Origin: Heterotrichella gracilis
Lineage: Eukaryota; Sar; Xanthophyceae; Tribonematales; Xanthonemataceae
Assembly: GCA_032358255.1 (NCBI GenBank)
Contig: JAULBX010017192.1
Coordinates: 25,503-89,502 of the forward strand
Length of the DNA: 64,000 nucleotides
Direction: 5' to 3'
Positions within the stretch are counted from its first letter, which is position 1. The number at the start of each line of letters is the position of its first letter. The notes under the pieces were generated by a model that did no database searches, was not told the origin of the DNA, and was given only the letters and a program-made list of their open reading frames with translations. Shown piece after piece: positions 48,840 to 61,165 of the stretch. The position numbers and the translations under genes were made by a program.

Positions 48840-49757
48840 ATGGACTGGCGACTAGGCTGCAATATATCGCGACAAAGACTACGCAACTTGGCGCAAGGCG
48901 CAGCACGAAGTGAGTTCAAGGGATGAAGCAGGTGTCGGTGGGTTCTTGCACATGTGCATGCATGTGCTCTAGTGCGGCATCAATGCGCAGATTGACGGTG
49001 CCTTGCAAGTCGACGATAAGAGCTTGGAAGCCAACAGCGGCTGTGAAAACCTACAGTCGCTGTTGAAAAAGTGCGCAAGTGGTGTCAAAAAGTGTTCCAA
49101 GTGGAATAGTATGATGTTCAGGGGCAACAAAATACAGGCAGCAACGGGAACGCCCTTTTTCGAAAATCTATAGATGAGGATGGATAAAGTTGGTAGCAAA
49201 CCAAGTGTTTTTTAAGAACGGGACGTCCACCCTGTTGCACAACTTCCAGACTAAACCACTCACTCTCCAGCGCTTCAAGGTTGCCAACACAGTCGATTGT
49301 GGGGTCCTTGGTCTTCCCCAGCCACTGGTGGCAAGCCTCGCGGGATGTCGTTGCAAGTCCATGGGACTGCACAGAAAGTCAGTGAAGACATCTGCTCAGT
49401 CTACCAGCGCGCCTCTTTCAAGTGTACGCAACCGCCCGTCACTGCGCATGCATGCGCCATATGCATGCATCTGCTGTCCTTGGTCTAGCCCACAACTCTG
49501 GTCCTGGGTGCAGGCCTTGAGAAGAACAAATACAACAAGGAAGCCTGCAGCAAAGAATTTGACGCATACAAGGCCTGCAAAAAGCGGGAGGTATACAAAA
49601 ACAATGCATGCACTGGGCAGGGCTTGGTTCCCTCTGCTGCTTCACCTGCTGGTCAACATAGACAGCCTTGTAGCTCCATATTGGACCCATGTTGTAGGTG
49701 GATACCCGCCTTGAGCGACGCCTGGAAGAGCGCAAGAGGAGCGGGGGCTTGTGGTGA
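48840..49757 (+). CDS. Small twin-CX9C (CHCH) mitochondrial intermembrane-space protein
   Basis: Likely imported by the Mia40 disulfide relay; COX23/CHCHD-like, possibly a cytochrome oxidase assembly factor. Exons 48840-48909, 49010-49081, 49514-49590, 49698-49757; 279 nt, 92 aa. First motif CENLQSLLKKC and second motif CSKEFDAYKAC are each exactly CX9C, separated by about 13 residues. The tail KKREVDTRLERRLEERKR, then SGGLW, is the charged helix usual in this group. The two middle exons and the last are the best supported. Exon 1 (start at 48840) is inferred from phase and gives a basic N-terminus. The exon 2 donor could also be at 49078, three bases earlier. It is too short and too split to be seen as a single open frame. 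The stop lies only 40 bp before the IF-3 start. Confidence 0.65.
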
Positions 49758-49797
49758 GGCTGCCATGCTGGGCTACTAGCAGAGCAGGGCGCACACT

Positions 49798-51316
49798 ATG
49801 CAGCACCGGGCAGCAGTGTGCACGTGGCGGCTGCAGTATGCACTCTGTATGCAGCTGGAGGGCACGGCTCAGCGACTATCTCCTTGCCTACTTTCGCGCC
49901 CTGCTGGTGCGCACCCATCCACCTGTGGGCACAGTGGCACTGGGGCGGGTTTCAGCAACATTGCCAGGCCAGTAGATGCGCTGTTGCCAGTCAGGTTGTC
50001 ACCAGCAGTCCAGCAATTAGTCACAGCAGCCCGCCATGCCACTCACATCAGCAGTGCTGTCCCCCAGCCTCGCCATTTTCATTCCACCCCCGCCCGGTGG
50101 GCGGGCCCAAGGGGGCGCCACAACCGCGGCATGTTTGAAAAGCCGGAGCCCGTAGTGAAGCAGCGCGTCAACCGCGAGATTCGCGCACCGACGGTTCGCC
50201 TGGTGCACCTCGATGGCCTGCACGAGATTATGCCCACGCCTCGTGCCCTTGACCTGGCCCGTAGCCAAGAGCTTGACCTGGTGGAGGTGAACCCAAATGC
50301 CCACCCACCTGTGTGCAAGCTCATGAGCTTCAACAAGCTTGTGTATGACGTGAAGCGGCGCGAGCGTCAGGCCGCCAAGAAGGAGGCAGCACAGCGCAAA
50401 ATGGAGGCGGCTAAGGAGGTGCGATTGTCACTGGGCATCGCGCAACACGACAGGTGCGGAGTGGGTTGGAGTGGGGAGAAATCCATGCATCCTGTAGGGT
50501 GATGTGGAGTTGTGATAATGCCTTTTTTACTCCTGCCATGCATACTGGCTGCGTCATGGACCTTTGGTTCCTGTTGTTTGTACTCACCCCACCCCACCAT
50601 ACAACACAGAATGTTCCTATAACAAACATGCAAATGTCTACAGGTTAGTAGTCATCTTGTAATTGCCATTGCTTGCCACATCCAGCTTATGCCTTATTTT
50701 AAAGTGGTCGTGCACAATTCTCAATGAACACTGCAGCCGTTGCGCCCTGGTTCCCCAACAATAGGACGGTTATTAGTGGGAAAGGTTCTTGTGGAACCTT
50801 ACCAATCCTCAATTCTCTTTGAATTTCCAACAAAACACGTGCATGATTGGATCAGATGTAATGCTGTAGCTTAGCTAGCCGTACTCCCCTGGACGAATCT
50901 AAGTGACAATAGTGTCCTCCAAGGCTGCCAGTGTGCCTGCATTTGCATGTGACTGATCCATGAGCGGCGAGATCCTGGTATCGACAGGCTTGTGTTGCAC
51001 CACAGCCGCCCCTGTTTCTGACCCTCGTGCCCGGCCCCAATTGTGCAGGGATGTGAAGCTTGCGCAGGCTGTGCGCTTCCTGCACCGTGGGTACAAGGTG
51101 CGCATGGTGCTCAGCTACGCTGGGCCATGGGTACGGGAGGAGGCCATGCTGGCGCTGGACTGGGTGGAGCAGCAGATGGAGGCGGAGGGGAAGCGCTTGG
51201 AGCGGCCGATGCGGCCTGCTCGCAACACTCTGAGTGTGATACTGGGCCCTCTCACTGATGTGGAGAGGAAGGAGAGAGGACTGGCGCCAATTGCTGAGGA
51301 GGCTTTGGAGGAGTAA
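49798..51316 (+). CDS. Organellar translation initiation factor IF-3
   Basis: Bacterial-type IF-3, which binds the small ribosomal subunit and proofreads initiator tRNA in an organelle. Exons 49798-50453 and 51049-51316, 924 nt, 307 aa. Residues 1-~110 are a presequence rich in Arg/Ser/His/Ala with no acidic stretch; RHFHSTPARWA looks like a mitochondrial cleavage region, though plastid targeting is possible. The N-domain is VNREIRAPTVRLVHLDG, then ELDLVEVNPNAHPPVCKLMS. The basic linker is VKRRERQAAKKEAAQRK. The C-domain crosses the intron: EVRLSLGIAQHDR then DVKLAQAVRFLHRGYKVRMV, ending with a Glu-rich tail. The splice AG|GTGCGG to CAG|GGATG keeps frame. The true start may be a later in-frame ATG. 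It is immediately downstream of the CX9C gene and upstream of eIF1A, all on the plus strand. Confidence 0.9.
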
Positions 51317-52079
51317 CATGGTGGAGAATGATGTTGAGCGTAAGCTAGGACTACAGAGCGTCGCTGTAGCACTCAACGAGGACTCAGACCCCGCTAGGGG
51401 ACTACATTCAACTTTGCCAGTTCGTATTGATCTGAGTGTCAGGTGCAACCACAGATGTGTCAGCTTGATTGTTGAGAACAGGGTGTTCTTGGCCAGGAAG
51501 TTGTTTGCTTCAAGCTTATGCTGTACTGCGTTGAGAGGTTGGGATGTTTGGTGTGGCAGACAAGCAATGCGTTTTTCCCCGGTAAACTCTTTCAGAAAAG
51601 GAGAAAAGGAGTATGCTGGTAGCGACTTGGAAATCATGCCCTGGGCAGCCATCCTTGCCATCCCCCTCGGGCGTTACATCAGTCCTTGCAAATATCCAAC
51701 GAAAATGGGATATCTACTTAACCAAGCAACATTATATTATTTCAATTTTATTATATATGTCCCCCCCCGCAGAAACTAATCTCACAATGAACCCCTGGGG
51801 TCAGCTGATGGCATCGAGTGGGTGCTGGTTCCTATCAAGTGACAGCCGTCTTCTTCACCTCACTTATGCAAGTGTGCAGTCAACCCTAAGCCTACGCGTT
51901 TGCCTGCACCTCCACTGGTCTGTGTGGTTCTGAGTGGCCAACTCCTCCTAGTGCTGGTGCCAGCCGTCACTGCCCACTTCGCATAGCAGAAGCTTGAGCT
52001 GACTGCAAAAGTAATACAGACAGCGGTTGCGTTGGAAACACCATCAAACCAGCGTGTGTAGTGATCGTTAGCTGCAAGA
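51317..52079. other. Intergenic region, IF-3 to eIF1A
   Basis: 763 bp containing the IF-3 3' UTR and the eIF1A promoter. A C-run (CCCCCCCC) follows AT-rich sequence near 51735-51770. No gene recognised. Confidence 0.4.
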
Positions 52080-53135
52080 ATGCCGAAGAACAAGGGTACG
52101 CCACTGCAGCTTTCTACTTGGGTCCTTCTCCTTGGCACATCGTGTTGACACCTCGGTGTGGTTACAGGAAAGGGAGGAAAAAACAGGAGAAGAGGAAAGA
52201 ATGAGAGTGAAGAAAAGCGCGAGTTGATTTTCAAGGAAGACGGACAAGGTTGGTGTTGTCATGGTCGTGCATGCATGTGCAGTTGTGTGTGCCCATCACA
52301 CCCAGTGTGTTGACAGCAGTGTGGTTCACTGACAACACCTGTGACTTTGTAAACAGAGTATGCCCAAGTGCTGCGCATGCTTGGCAACGGCCGGTTGGAG
52401 GCCATGTGCATCGATGGTATAAAGAGGTTGTGTCATATCAGAGGGAAGATGCGGAAGAAGGTTTGGGTGAACACTGGTGATATCATCTTGGTGGGCCTGA
52501 GGGACTACCAAGACGAGAAAGCAGATGTCATTCTCAAGTAAGGAGGATTTCCAGCTGTTGTCTGCCAAAGAGTGCATATGCCCTGCCATTTCCTCTGATT
52601 CAGAGTGCTTGCTGCCCAGCATTGAAGCCTGCCCATGCAATGGCGACATGCCTGTTTGAATTGGCGTACAAGCTCAGAGAGCAACTAGCACTTACACGCG
52701 TATGCTGCTTCAGTGGATTGCATCTGCTGCCAATGGCAGGTGTAGGGCAAGCTGCCCTCTTTTGCAACCATGTTTATTTTGGTCCACCTGTAACTTGCTG
52801 TTGTGCACAGGTACATGGCTGATGAAGCACGTAGCCTGAAAGCCTACGGGGAACTGCCAGAGCACAGTAAGTGGTTGTATTTTGTAGAACTTTCGCCCAT
52901 TGAACACCCAATGCTCAATCCTGCACGCCTTGACAGCAACGTCTCTGAATTTTGGGTGTCTGCCTTGCAGTTCGTGTCAACGACACTGACACCTTTGCCG
53001 AGGAAGGTGGCGAGAACGACGAGTACTTTGACTTTGAAGATATATCAGGCAAGTGCACCTTTCACAAGCACTCTTGTTTGGGTGGTATGAACCAACAAGC
53101 ACTGACGGCTATGTGTATTGGGTGCAGAGATTTGA
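52080..53135 (+). CDS. Eukaryotic translation initiation factor 1A (eIF1A)
   Basis: Cytosolic factor that binds the ribosomal A site, stabilises the scanning 43S complex and helps select the start codon. Exons 52080-52095, 52168-52248, 52357-52537, 52811-52866, 52971-53048, 53128-53135; 420 nt, 139 aa (family 140-150). The N-terminal basic tail is [16 protein letters not shown]. The OB fold is [20 protein letters not shown], then [20 protein letters not shown] and [20 protein letters not shown]. The C-terminal tail is acidic ([18 protein letters not shown]). The first exon is only 16 nt. The last intron begins with GC (TCAG|GCAAGT) and ends in AG. Using it gives the short acidic end typical of the family; reading through instead would add about 90 unrelated residues. 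Confidence 0.95.
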
Positions 53136-54720
53136 GAGCTCCCACCTGTGCAAACTCTTGGAGCAAGCTGCCGCCGCCAGCCTTTTGTGTGGCTTGCTGG
53201 TCTCACCTTTGTCTCGTCGCTCCAAACAGAGTACCTGCGTCTACTGATCGAGACAGGACTAGGCTGAGGCTGGGGTACCTGTCAGATATACACAGGACAG
53301 TGCGCGCTCCTTGAACGATGTTGCCTGCTGCCTACGCATTTGGAATTTTCTTTGCTAGCTATGGCATAAACTGTACTTTGTTTACCTGCATTGTGGTTAG
53401 GTGGATAGGGTTGTTACTTGATACGCGCTGGTTGAAACCTTGTTGGGGTATAATGTTTGTGGCACCTGGTTTCTGTATTAGAATGACCACACCAAAGGTC
53501 TCCAGCCACCTGGTGACTGTGTTCCTGGGACATCACTTGTTTTCCCCGCTGGCTGTGCCACCAGCAGTGGTCCGGTTTGCCATGGACTGGAAACTGGGAG
53601 TGCAGGCTAGCTATAATAGTGTCTTGCGCACTGCCAGGTGGCTGTGCAGGTTGTGTTGTAAGTCTTGCCAACTTGACATGTGTAAAATGGCCGTCTTTGG
53701 AAGTAGCACACGTTTTCCACTTCTGCTTTCTACTGTGCCTATATTCACCAGCACCTTTGGGCGCTAGAGCCATCGTTTATGCATTAATTGGGGCCAATTG
53801 CTTCCCTTGGGTCAACCCTGCGGGAGTGCAAGCGTGTGGAAAACTCCGAAAGGAGCCCTCTATAGAACCTGCTGAAACAGTCCATGTGCACCCTGCTTGT
53901 TGAGGACTCTATGGGGTTAAAACAAAGTGTAGCACCATGTTGGCGCCGGCTGCAGCGCAGTGCGGCATGCCATGCGCAGCGCTGCCAGCAGTGCGTACAT
54001 AACTTGTTCAACCAAGGAAATTGCATGCACAACCCTTAAGGGACTTCGAAAGTTTGCGGAGCCTCAGTGAGGCTTTATGTATGCATAATATCTGCAGATC
54101 ATGATACTGTAACAGCGCTGGCAGCCTGCTAGGGGCACCATGGCAGGCATGCCTGCAGTACTGCACGGTGCACTAGTAGACAGTGGTCAAGACGTCTCAA
54201 GCACAGCGGTATGCAATTGCTTAGTAAAAAACATTTAATAGACAGATGAGCCTGTTTTTCAAAAGAGAATGATTATTCAGAATCTGCCAATAATTGGCTA
54301 CAGTGACTGCCGGCCGTCACGGTGGCTGAGCCTAGCCAGCGCGGCACATACAATGTATTGTATGTGATGACGAATATGGATTCCAAACTGAGTCAGTCAT
54401 GCAAAGTAATAATATTACAGTGTAACACTGTGGTTACAGTAGGAGGGCAAAGGCTGTAAAAAGTGGCAAACTTTCATGATGAACAAGTGACAACTTCAAC
54501 GCTGAGCGTTCAATGCCATTGACAACTTCCATAAAAAGAGTCAACCACTTGAAGCGTGCCACAACAGCATGCAGCACTGCCATTTCCATGGGTGCACCAT
54601 CTGCAAATGCTGTCTGATTACCCTAGGTCCGCATTTGTGCGTGACGGACCCCTGTCTATCTTTCCTTTCCTTTCTTTCCAACCGCATCATGCGATGTCAC
54701 GCCGTGGGCCACAATCAAAG
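53136..54720. other. Convergent intergenic region, eIF1A / CWC22
   Basis: About 1.6 kb between two 3' ends. A 149-codon hydrophobic open frame at 53318-53767 has no family resemblance. No repeats or RNA genes recognised. Confidence 0.4.
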
Positions 54721-57700
54721 CTATCTCCCTCTATGGCTGCTTTGGGGCGACTTCCGCCTGCCTTTGGTGCCATTGGCTGCTCTCCCGGAGCCACCATGTC
54801 CGGCCCGCTTGCCATGTGTGCCATTGCGCTTGGCATGGCCGTCCGACTCAGAATCAGAATCAGACCCTGCATGCGATGCACAATAAAGGCAGCATTAATA
54901 TGGTGCGCACGTTGGCAAGGTGGGCTGGCCCTGCACCTGTCACTACCAGAGCATGCAGTGGAGGAAGTCTTTGTGCTTCATGCATGCCCTGTACCCAGCC
55001 TACGCTCACCTGAGCTGTCACTGCCCGATGAGCTGCTGTCACTATCTGAGCTGTCACTGCCACTGCCTGAGGATGAGCTGCCACTGGAGCCCGATGACCC
55101 GCTGTCGCTGTCACTGCCAGAGGAGGAGCTGTCACTGTCACTGTCACTGCTGCTGCTGTCTGTATCAGAAGAATCTGATGAGTCTGAACCAGCAGCGGCA
55201 GCGGCGGCCTCTGCCTCCGCTTGTTTCTGCAGAATGGCGTATTGAATGTGAACATATGTGGCAATTAGCTACAGCACCAGTATAGTCTCCCACAGACAAC
55301 ACCTTCCATGGCCAGGGTCCAGTGCACAACTAGCCAGAATCATTAACCACAGCCTGAGCCCAAGCTGCTGCCGCTACTGCCCCTTACCTGCAGCAGCATG
55401 AGCTTGGGCAGCTCTGCCAGCTTGCGCCGCATTGCGTCAGTGAGGGCACCCAGCCCAATGGATGTGAAAAAGTTGATGGAGAAGCGCATGGTGCGAGCGC
55501 TGTCGGAGGGGAACACGCCCTCGTACCACCCAGCACAAGCAGGGTCATTCAGGCGCTCGTTCAGCTTCACCAGACCAAGCACCTCCGACAACTCCTGCAC
55601 GTGGCGCACACCAGCTGAGACATGGCGCATGTGCAGGATGGCATCTGCGTGGTAGCGGATGGTAGCAGCACAGCTTGGACCATGTATACGTGCAATATTG
55701 CAGCCTTTTAGCCTGCATTTCCCCCATGATGGATATTAAGTTAAAGGTTTCTGTGCGGCATCATGCCCCTGGCATGCCAACTGCAGGTAGGGCTACTTCC
55801 AGCAGTGCATGGATGTGTTGTGCACCTGGAAGAGTATCTTAATGAAGATACGTGATGAGGAGGTTGTGTCCTGCTCCGTGAGGTGGACTGCCGCCAGCAC
55901 CTGCCAGCTGATTGCATCAGTAGACAGTAGGTGGCCAAACAGCTTGGCAACGTTGCGGATCTTGTTGGTCTCCAGGCGGTGGATGAGCGCGTACTGCAGC
56001 GCAGGGAGAATGGGGGGGTTAGGGAGTAGTCGACCTGCAGCACACACAGCCACACACACAGCCCACGTTCAATGCAGGTCTTTGGGTGGGCAGGCAACTT
56101 TCTCACACATCACCCCCAACGCACCTGCTTGCCAAAGCAGTCCTCAAAGAGCTCCTGGTAGGTGCGGTTGATGTAGCAGAAGCGCTGGGCAAGCAGGCCG
56201 TAGTAGCTGCACAAGGATGAACAGTGTGAGGAAGGCACAGGTACCAGCCATGTGGAGTCGGTACAAGGTTTGCGCTGGGCAGGCATGGCAGGCAGCAGCT
56301 GGCAGCAGCATGCAGCCCCAGCAGTTCCCCACATGCACCCACCGGATGAATGTCTTCTCCTGGCTGCAGCACTCTATGACCATGGTGACCAGCTCCACCT
56401 CCTGCCCCTGCGCCAGCCCTATCTTCATCAGCTTGTGGCCAGCCTCCTCAAAGTCCATGGAGGACATGATGGTGAGGTAGATGGTGCGGCGCAGGTTGAC
56501 CAGGTTGGTCTCAGTCATGTCGTGGATGGTCTGCATGGGCGGGGCACCACCGCCAGCCGCTTCATCTTCACTCTCGCTCTCTTCGTCACTGCCGCTGCCA
56601 TCCCCACCATCCTCATCGCTGCTCTCCTGGCCCAGGATCTCACGCTTGATGGCCTGCGCAACAAGGCAGGAGCAAGACCATCAGCAAATACAGCATAAAA
56701 TGGGCAGATTGATGCTGCGCAATTAGTGGTGCATGGCCTCTTCTACCGCACCCTACTCCAAGCCCTTTCAGCCACAGGGCCCCCGCCGCGCCCGCACCTG
56801 GTACTCCCGCTCATGCTGCGCGTACTCTGGGTCAACCTTGAACACATCCAGTGCCGTCTGGGGCTCAAGCTGGTCGTCCAAGGACAGCTCGTGTGTCACC
56901 TGGTCCTCCACGTCAACCAGGTCTAGCTCAGGTTTGACGGCAGGGAATCCTGCGAGGGAATGAAGGAGTTCAGCAACGATGTGGATGCTGGCAAAGAACT
57001 TGTGGTTCGCCCTGGGTATTCACATATGGAACATATAAATCGACACCTGAATTAATGCAACATAGCTGCTTTGACACCGCCTTGCTGAGATGGTATAAGG
57101 CCAGGACAGAGCTGGTTTGCGCAAGGCGATATAACCGATGCTAATGTGGATGTACTGCTTGAAGCACACGTAGGTGGAAAGGTAAGTAAAAATACCGCAC
57201 ATACATGTGTTCCATCCTGTCTGTAAACGCACACACATCAATACAATGCTTTAACCTCTCACTTGATACTAAATTGCATTGTTTGAATAAAAGTCTGCAA
57301 ATATATTCTAGTGTGTGACTGGTGCTACTAGGAGGGGTTCACACATGAGGTGTAGTGTAGGGTTCATCAGCCGGTGGGTGGGCGCAGTTTTGTTACTGTT
57401 TGTGTGACCATCCAGGTAACTCTTTGGATAGTTATCGGCAGAATGTAAAATGGCATCCTTGTGTTCAATGTATTTATAACATAGTGAATTAATAAAGCAC
57501 AGGTTTCAGGGCTTTACATGCTGCATGGCACGGATTCTAAAATGTCTAGGTGAGACCAAACCATAAGTTGGTACCACGGGATGTTCCCGCAGTCCACACA
57601 AGCGGCCGCTGCACCGAATCACTGCAAAGCACACTGGAAAGCACACATCATGCACATAAGGTAGCTAACGCACCTGATTTCTCAAACCCCACTCGCCGCA

Positions 57701-59761
57701 CATCAAAAATCTGTGTGATGATGTACTGCGTGCGCTTGGCGATCTCATCATCCCCCGAGTTCTGGGTGCGCCCTTCTTGGAGCACCACGCGGAATCGCTC
57801 AAACACCCTGCAGGGAAGCGGGCGAAAGTGGGTTAAGCAGCAGTGGCGCCAGGCAGGCGCGTCCCACCCCATGGACCACAGGTCAAGGCCTAGATAAGCA
57901 GTGCAATCGCCTGCCGCATATGTGGTGCAGCCATGCAGCCATTGCATGCAGCCATGTCAGTAAATCTTACGTGTTGAGCGCTTGTGGTGCTACGTCCTGC
58001 AGGGTGGCCCCAACCTCCTTGGTGAACTCTGTTGCCACCTCCACGCTGTCCTCTGAGGGGGTCTCAAGCAGCAGCAGCACCATCTCAAGCGCAAGCACCT
58101 CGTGGGCCACCTGCTGGTTCACCAGGTGGGCGATGAACTTGCAGGCGGCGATGCACACAGCCTTGTCGTTGCGCTTGAACGCGCGTCGAAACTGCAGCAA
58201 GGCAATGTTCAGGGTGACAGCACGTCCACAGTGCTGCAAATGGCGACTAGCACCACGTGCTCCAGACCTCCTGCCATGCACTGCCTGGATGAAGCCCGCA
58301 TCGCACATGGCGGGCTTCATGCGAGACACAGATGAACGCAAGTCCACCAGTGTGCGCACCCATACATGATTGGTGCCTACTTGTGATCCGTAGGACTGTC
58401 TGGCCACACATTACTAATGCCAACCGGTGCATCATCACCATGCTGCCTAGCCCGCACGCATGTCACGCACACCTCCTCCCACCTGCAGTATGATGCGCGT
58501 GAGCAGCAGCTCGCCAATCTCCGGGAACTTGGTGTTGAGCACCGCCACCAGCGCCGCGTACAGGGGGGTGAAGCTGGGGGAAGCCATCTGCGACTTCATG
58601 ATGGAGCGGCAGAACAAGCCGCGGCCGCGCACAAGGTTCTGCAGGCAGTGCAATGGGTGGTGAGCACACATACATCACTGCTTTTCATAACTTGGTTCAC
58701 CAAGCAACATGCAGCAGTTGCACGGTGCAGCCACCACGCTGATATCTCAGTTCCCCACTGCCCCCACTGCAGCGCAGGTTGCTCACCTCTGCAAACAGGT
58801 CCGGCAGCAGGTGCTTAAGGTTGGATGCGTTGACCTTGTTGATCAGGCCGTTCACACTCTTGCGCAGCGCATCCCACGTTAGGCGCTGGTAGTCTGCGCC
58901 CTCACGGTCAGTGGTCTCGCGCATCATCATGGCAAGCTTGAAGGGGGGGATGTACACTCCGCCAGCACGGCCTGGGGCAACCTCCTTACGCACAGGCGCA
59001 GGGGCGGGTACAGCCTGGAATGAGCAAACGTATGTTAGGCGCCAGCAAGAAAACACCGTGCGCACCAAGTGCGTGTCAGACAGCTGGTATGGGCTGGGCT
59101 GATGTGCATGTCGGTTGCAGCTTAACCAGGCCCACCTCAGGTTGGACGTCCTCTGCGTTGGGCTTGGCATCAACATTTCCAGCATCGCCATTGCCTCCAT
59201 CCCTGACTCCTCTGTGATCATCGCGCGTGGAACGCTCGCTGCGGGAACTAGGGCGGTCATCACCGCCCCTGCCCCGGTATCGTTCCCTCTCATCATCCCT
59301 GGGTCTACGCCGTTCAAGATCATCCCTGTTGCTGTCAGGACGCCTGATGCCCTTGCCATCGTCCCTATCTCTTCGCCTGTCCCTGCACCCAAAAAACCAG
59401 GGGTTTCATCAGGGTACCCCAACTGGCAACACATGCATAGCGCTGCAGGATAGGATGACCACCTGCTTGTCTGCACAAAAACAAAAGAGAAACATGCGTG
59501 CACAAGGGCGTCCCAAGAAGCCTTCACAGCCGTGGTCACCAGTCCCAGCCGGTGTTATGTGCATGGCCTGACCATTGCCAGTCTGTGGGATTGCAGCACT
59601 AAATCACCCCAAACAGCTACGCATATCTTTTCTCGCAACGCAACATGACATCAGTCGGCCTCTGTGCACCCTTACCGGTCGGGTGATGCGCTGTCCCTCC
59701 TCCTGCGTTTCCTGCGCTCATCATCCGACGAGCTCCCATCAGAGCCACGGCGGCGGCCCAT
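54721..59761 (-). CDS. CWC22: Pre-mRNA-splicing factor CWC22 homologue
   Basis: Spliceosome protein that escorts eIF4A3 and is needed for exon-junction-complex deposition. Exons: 59761-59676, 59382-59136, 59014-58787, 58638-58483, 58191-57971, 57807-57674, 56949-56798, 56653-56343, 56206-56125, 55993-55826, 55594-55388, 55226-55010, 54866-54721; 2355 nt, 784 aa. The N-terminus is Arg/Asp/Ser-rich ([19 protein letters not shown]). [13 protein letters not shown] precedes the MIF4G domain (~130-330; [48 protein letters not shown]). An acidic linker leads to the MA3 domain (~435-600; [37 protein letters not shown]). [20 protein letters not shown] is a family hallmark. The C-terminus is a long Ser/Asp/Gly tract ending in a basic RS-like tail. 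Every phase agrees. Confidence 0.96.
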
Positions 59762-61165
59762 CAGGGCAACTAGCACCAGGAAACAGGTCCTGCGATGCAC
59801 CTACCAGCACGGTTGGAGGCCCGACTAGTTTGACAGTTAAAAGATGTTCCCTGCCCCGACTAGTGACCCCATTTATGGGCTATATGCATGCATACACTCC
59901 TCTTGCACAACTTTGAAAGGCTGGTTTACACCAAACTGCAAAGAGAAACAAACTAAAGTGGTCGATATGCACACACACAGCAGTCTGCCATAGAGAAACT
60001 GTCTGTTTGGTACTTGACAAACTCGTTTCTCGTACTCGTATGCGTTTCCTTGGCTGTTGCCCGTTTTTGGTGTCTCGCACTTCTTGAATAACTTCTATGC
60101 ATGCATGCATATATTCCAAAGTGGCGCCACGGGTTTCAGTTCAACGGACTTGTTTTAGCCTTGGAGTGTAAACTTCGCTTACTAACGTTTCCTGTCTGGT
60201 TCGCGTTGCCAAGCCTCCATAGAACAAGGTGCGAGTTGCACCGCGTTGCCAAGCCGGTGAACGAGTGCGCGAGCACTTTGTTGTGTGGTAAGCTGAACCC
60301 TTGGAAGTAAACTTGCATGTTTAGTCCAATAGGTGCATCCTGAACGCTGACTTATGTGTGCCAACATAGGCGGCTGCTGTACAGGTATTTAAATGCATGC
60401 GGTGCTCATGTGCACTGCAGCTACTCCCTGTAGCACAGAGCTAGTTCCACCTGGGACAAGAGCAGAACAGTTGCATCTCCCTGTGTGACTGGCCCTTTGA
60501 CGCCAGGTGTCATGGGTGGTGCACCTAGTTGTCTTGTGAAGAAGCTGCACCCAATGGGTGTTCAGCTTCTCGAAATACCATTGCATACCCAGGCAGGGAG
60601 CTGTTCACTATCACGTGTGTATAGCAAACGGCCTGCAGCACTGTCTGGGCCATGCCCCAGAGCATACCAGCCAGTGTTCTGATATCGTGCTCTCATTGCG
60701 CTACCAGGTTGGGAAGCAAAGCTTGTGTATAAAATTCCTTTCATTGCTGTCAGCACCAAAGCAATACATGACCAGTGCGCTGAGGTGGGTTATAAGGTCC
60801 TCCACAGCCACCGTGCACCTTGTCACGTGCCTCGTGTTGTGCCACAATGCGCAGAGTCTGGTCACTGGCACTCGCAATGTTTTGTTGTTGTGTGGTGCTC
60901 AGCATCGCACATCGCTGGGAAAGCCATTGCCTTCAGCACAGCCTTGTCTTTCCCTGACTCTTGCTGCCTTGTGTACTGCAGCGCCTCTCAGCAGAGCCTG
61001 CAGACTGTGGTGTGTCCCACACACTCCATTGCTCCCCGCTGCTTTGCTCCACGCCTGCGCGCCTTGCGTGCGTCACCGGCAAGAGTGTTGTTGTCCAAGC
61101 AGCCACCACGCCACGTACACCGCTGCATCTCAAGCACAGCAGTCAGCAACGTCGGTGTGGTCATC
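59762..61165. other. Divergent region, CWC22 / P5C reductase
   Basis: About 1.4 kb between opposed starts. The P5CR frame stays open upstream to at least 60725 and reads like a possible targeting sequence near its end (CFAPRLRALRASPARVLL), but it has no in-frame ATG, so an upstream exon may exist here. GCATGCATGCATATA near 60100. No other gene seen. Confidence 0.45.

Noticed and set aside
52952-53314. Read-through extension of eIF1A by about 90 residues
   Set aside because: The extension has no eIF1A similarity, whereas the GC-AG splice gives the family's short acidic end.
53318-53767. 149-codon hydrophobic open frame downstream of eIF1A
   Set aside because: No family resemblance, composition typical of chance frames in T-rich sequence, and it lies in a 3' flank with no splice or promoter context.
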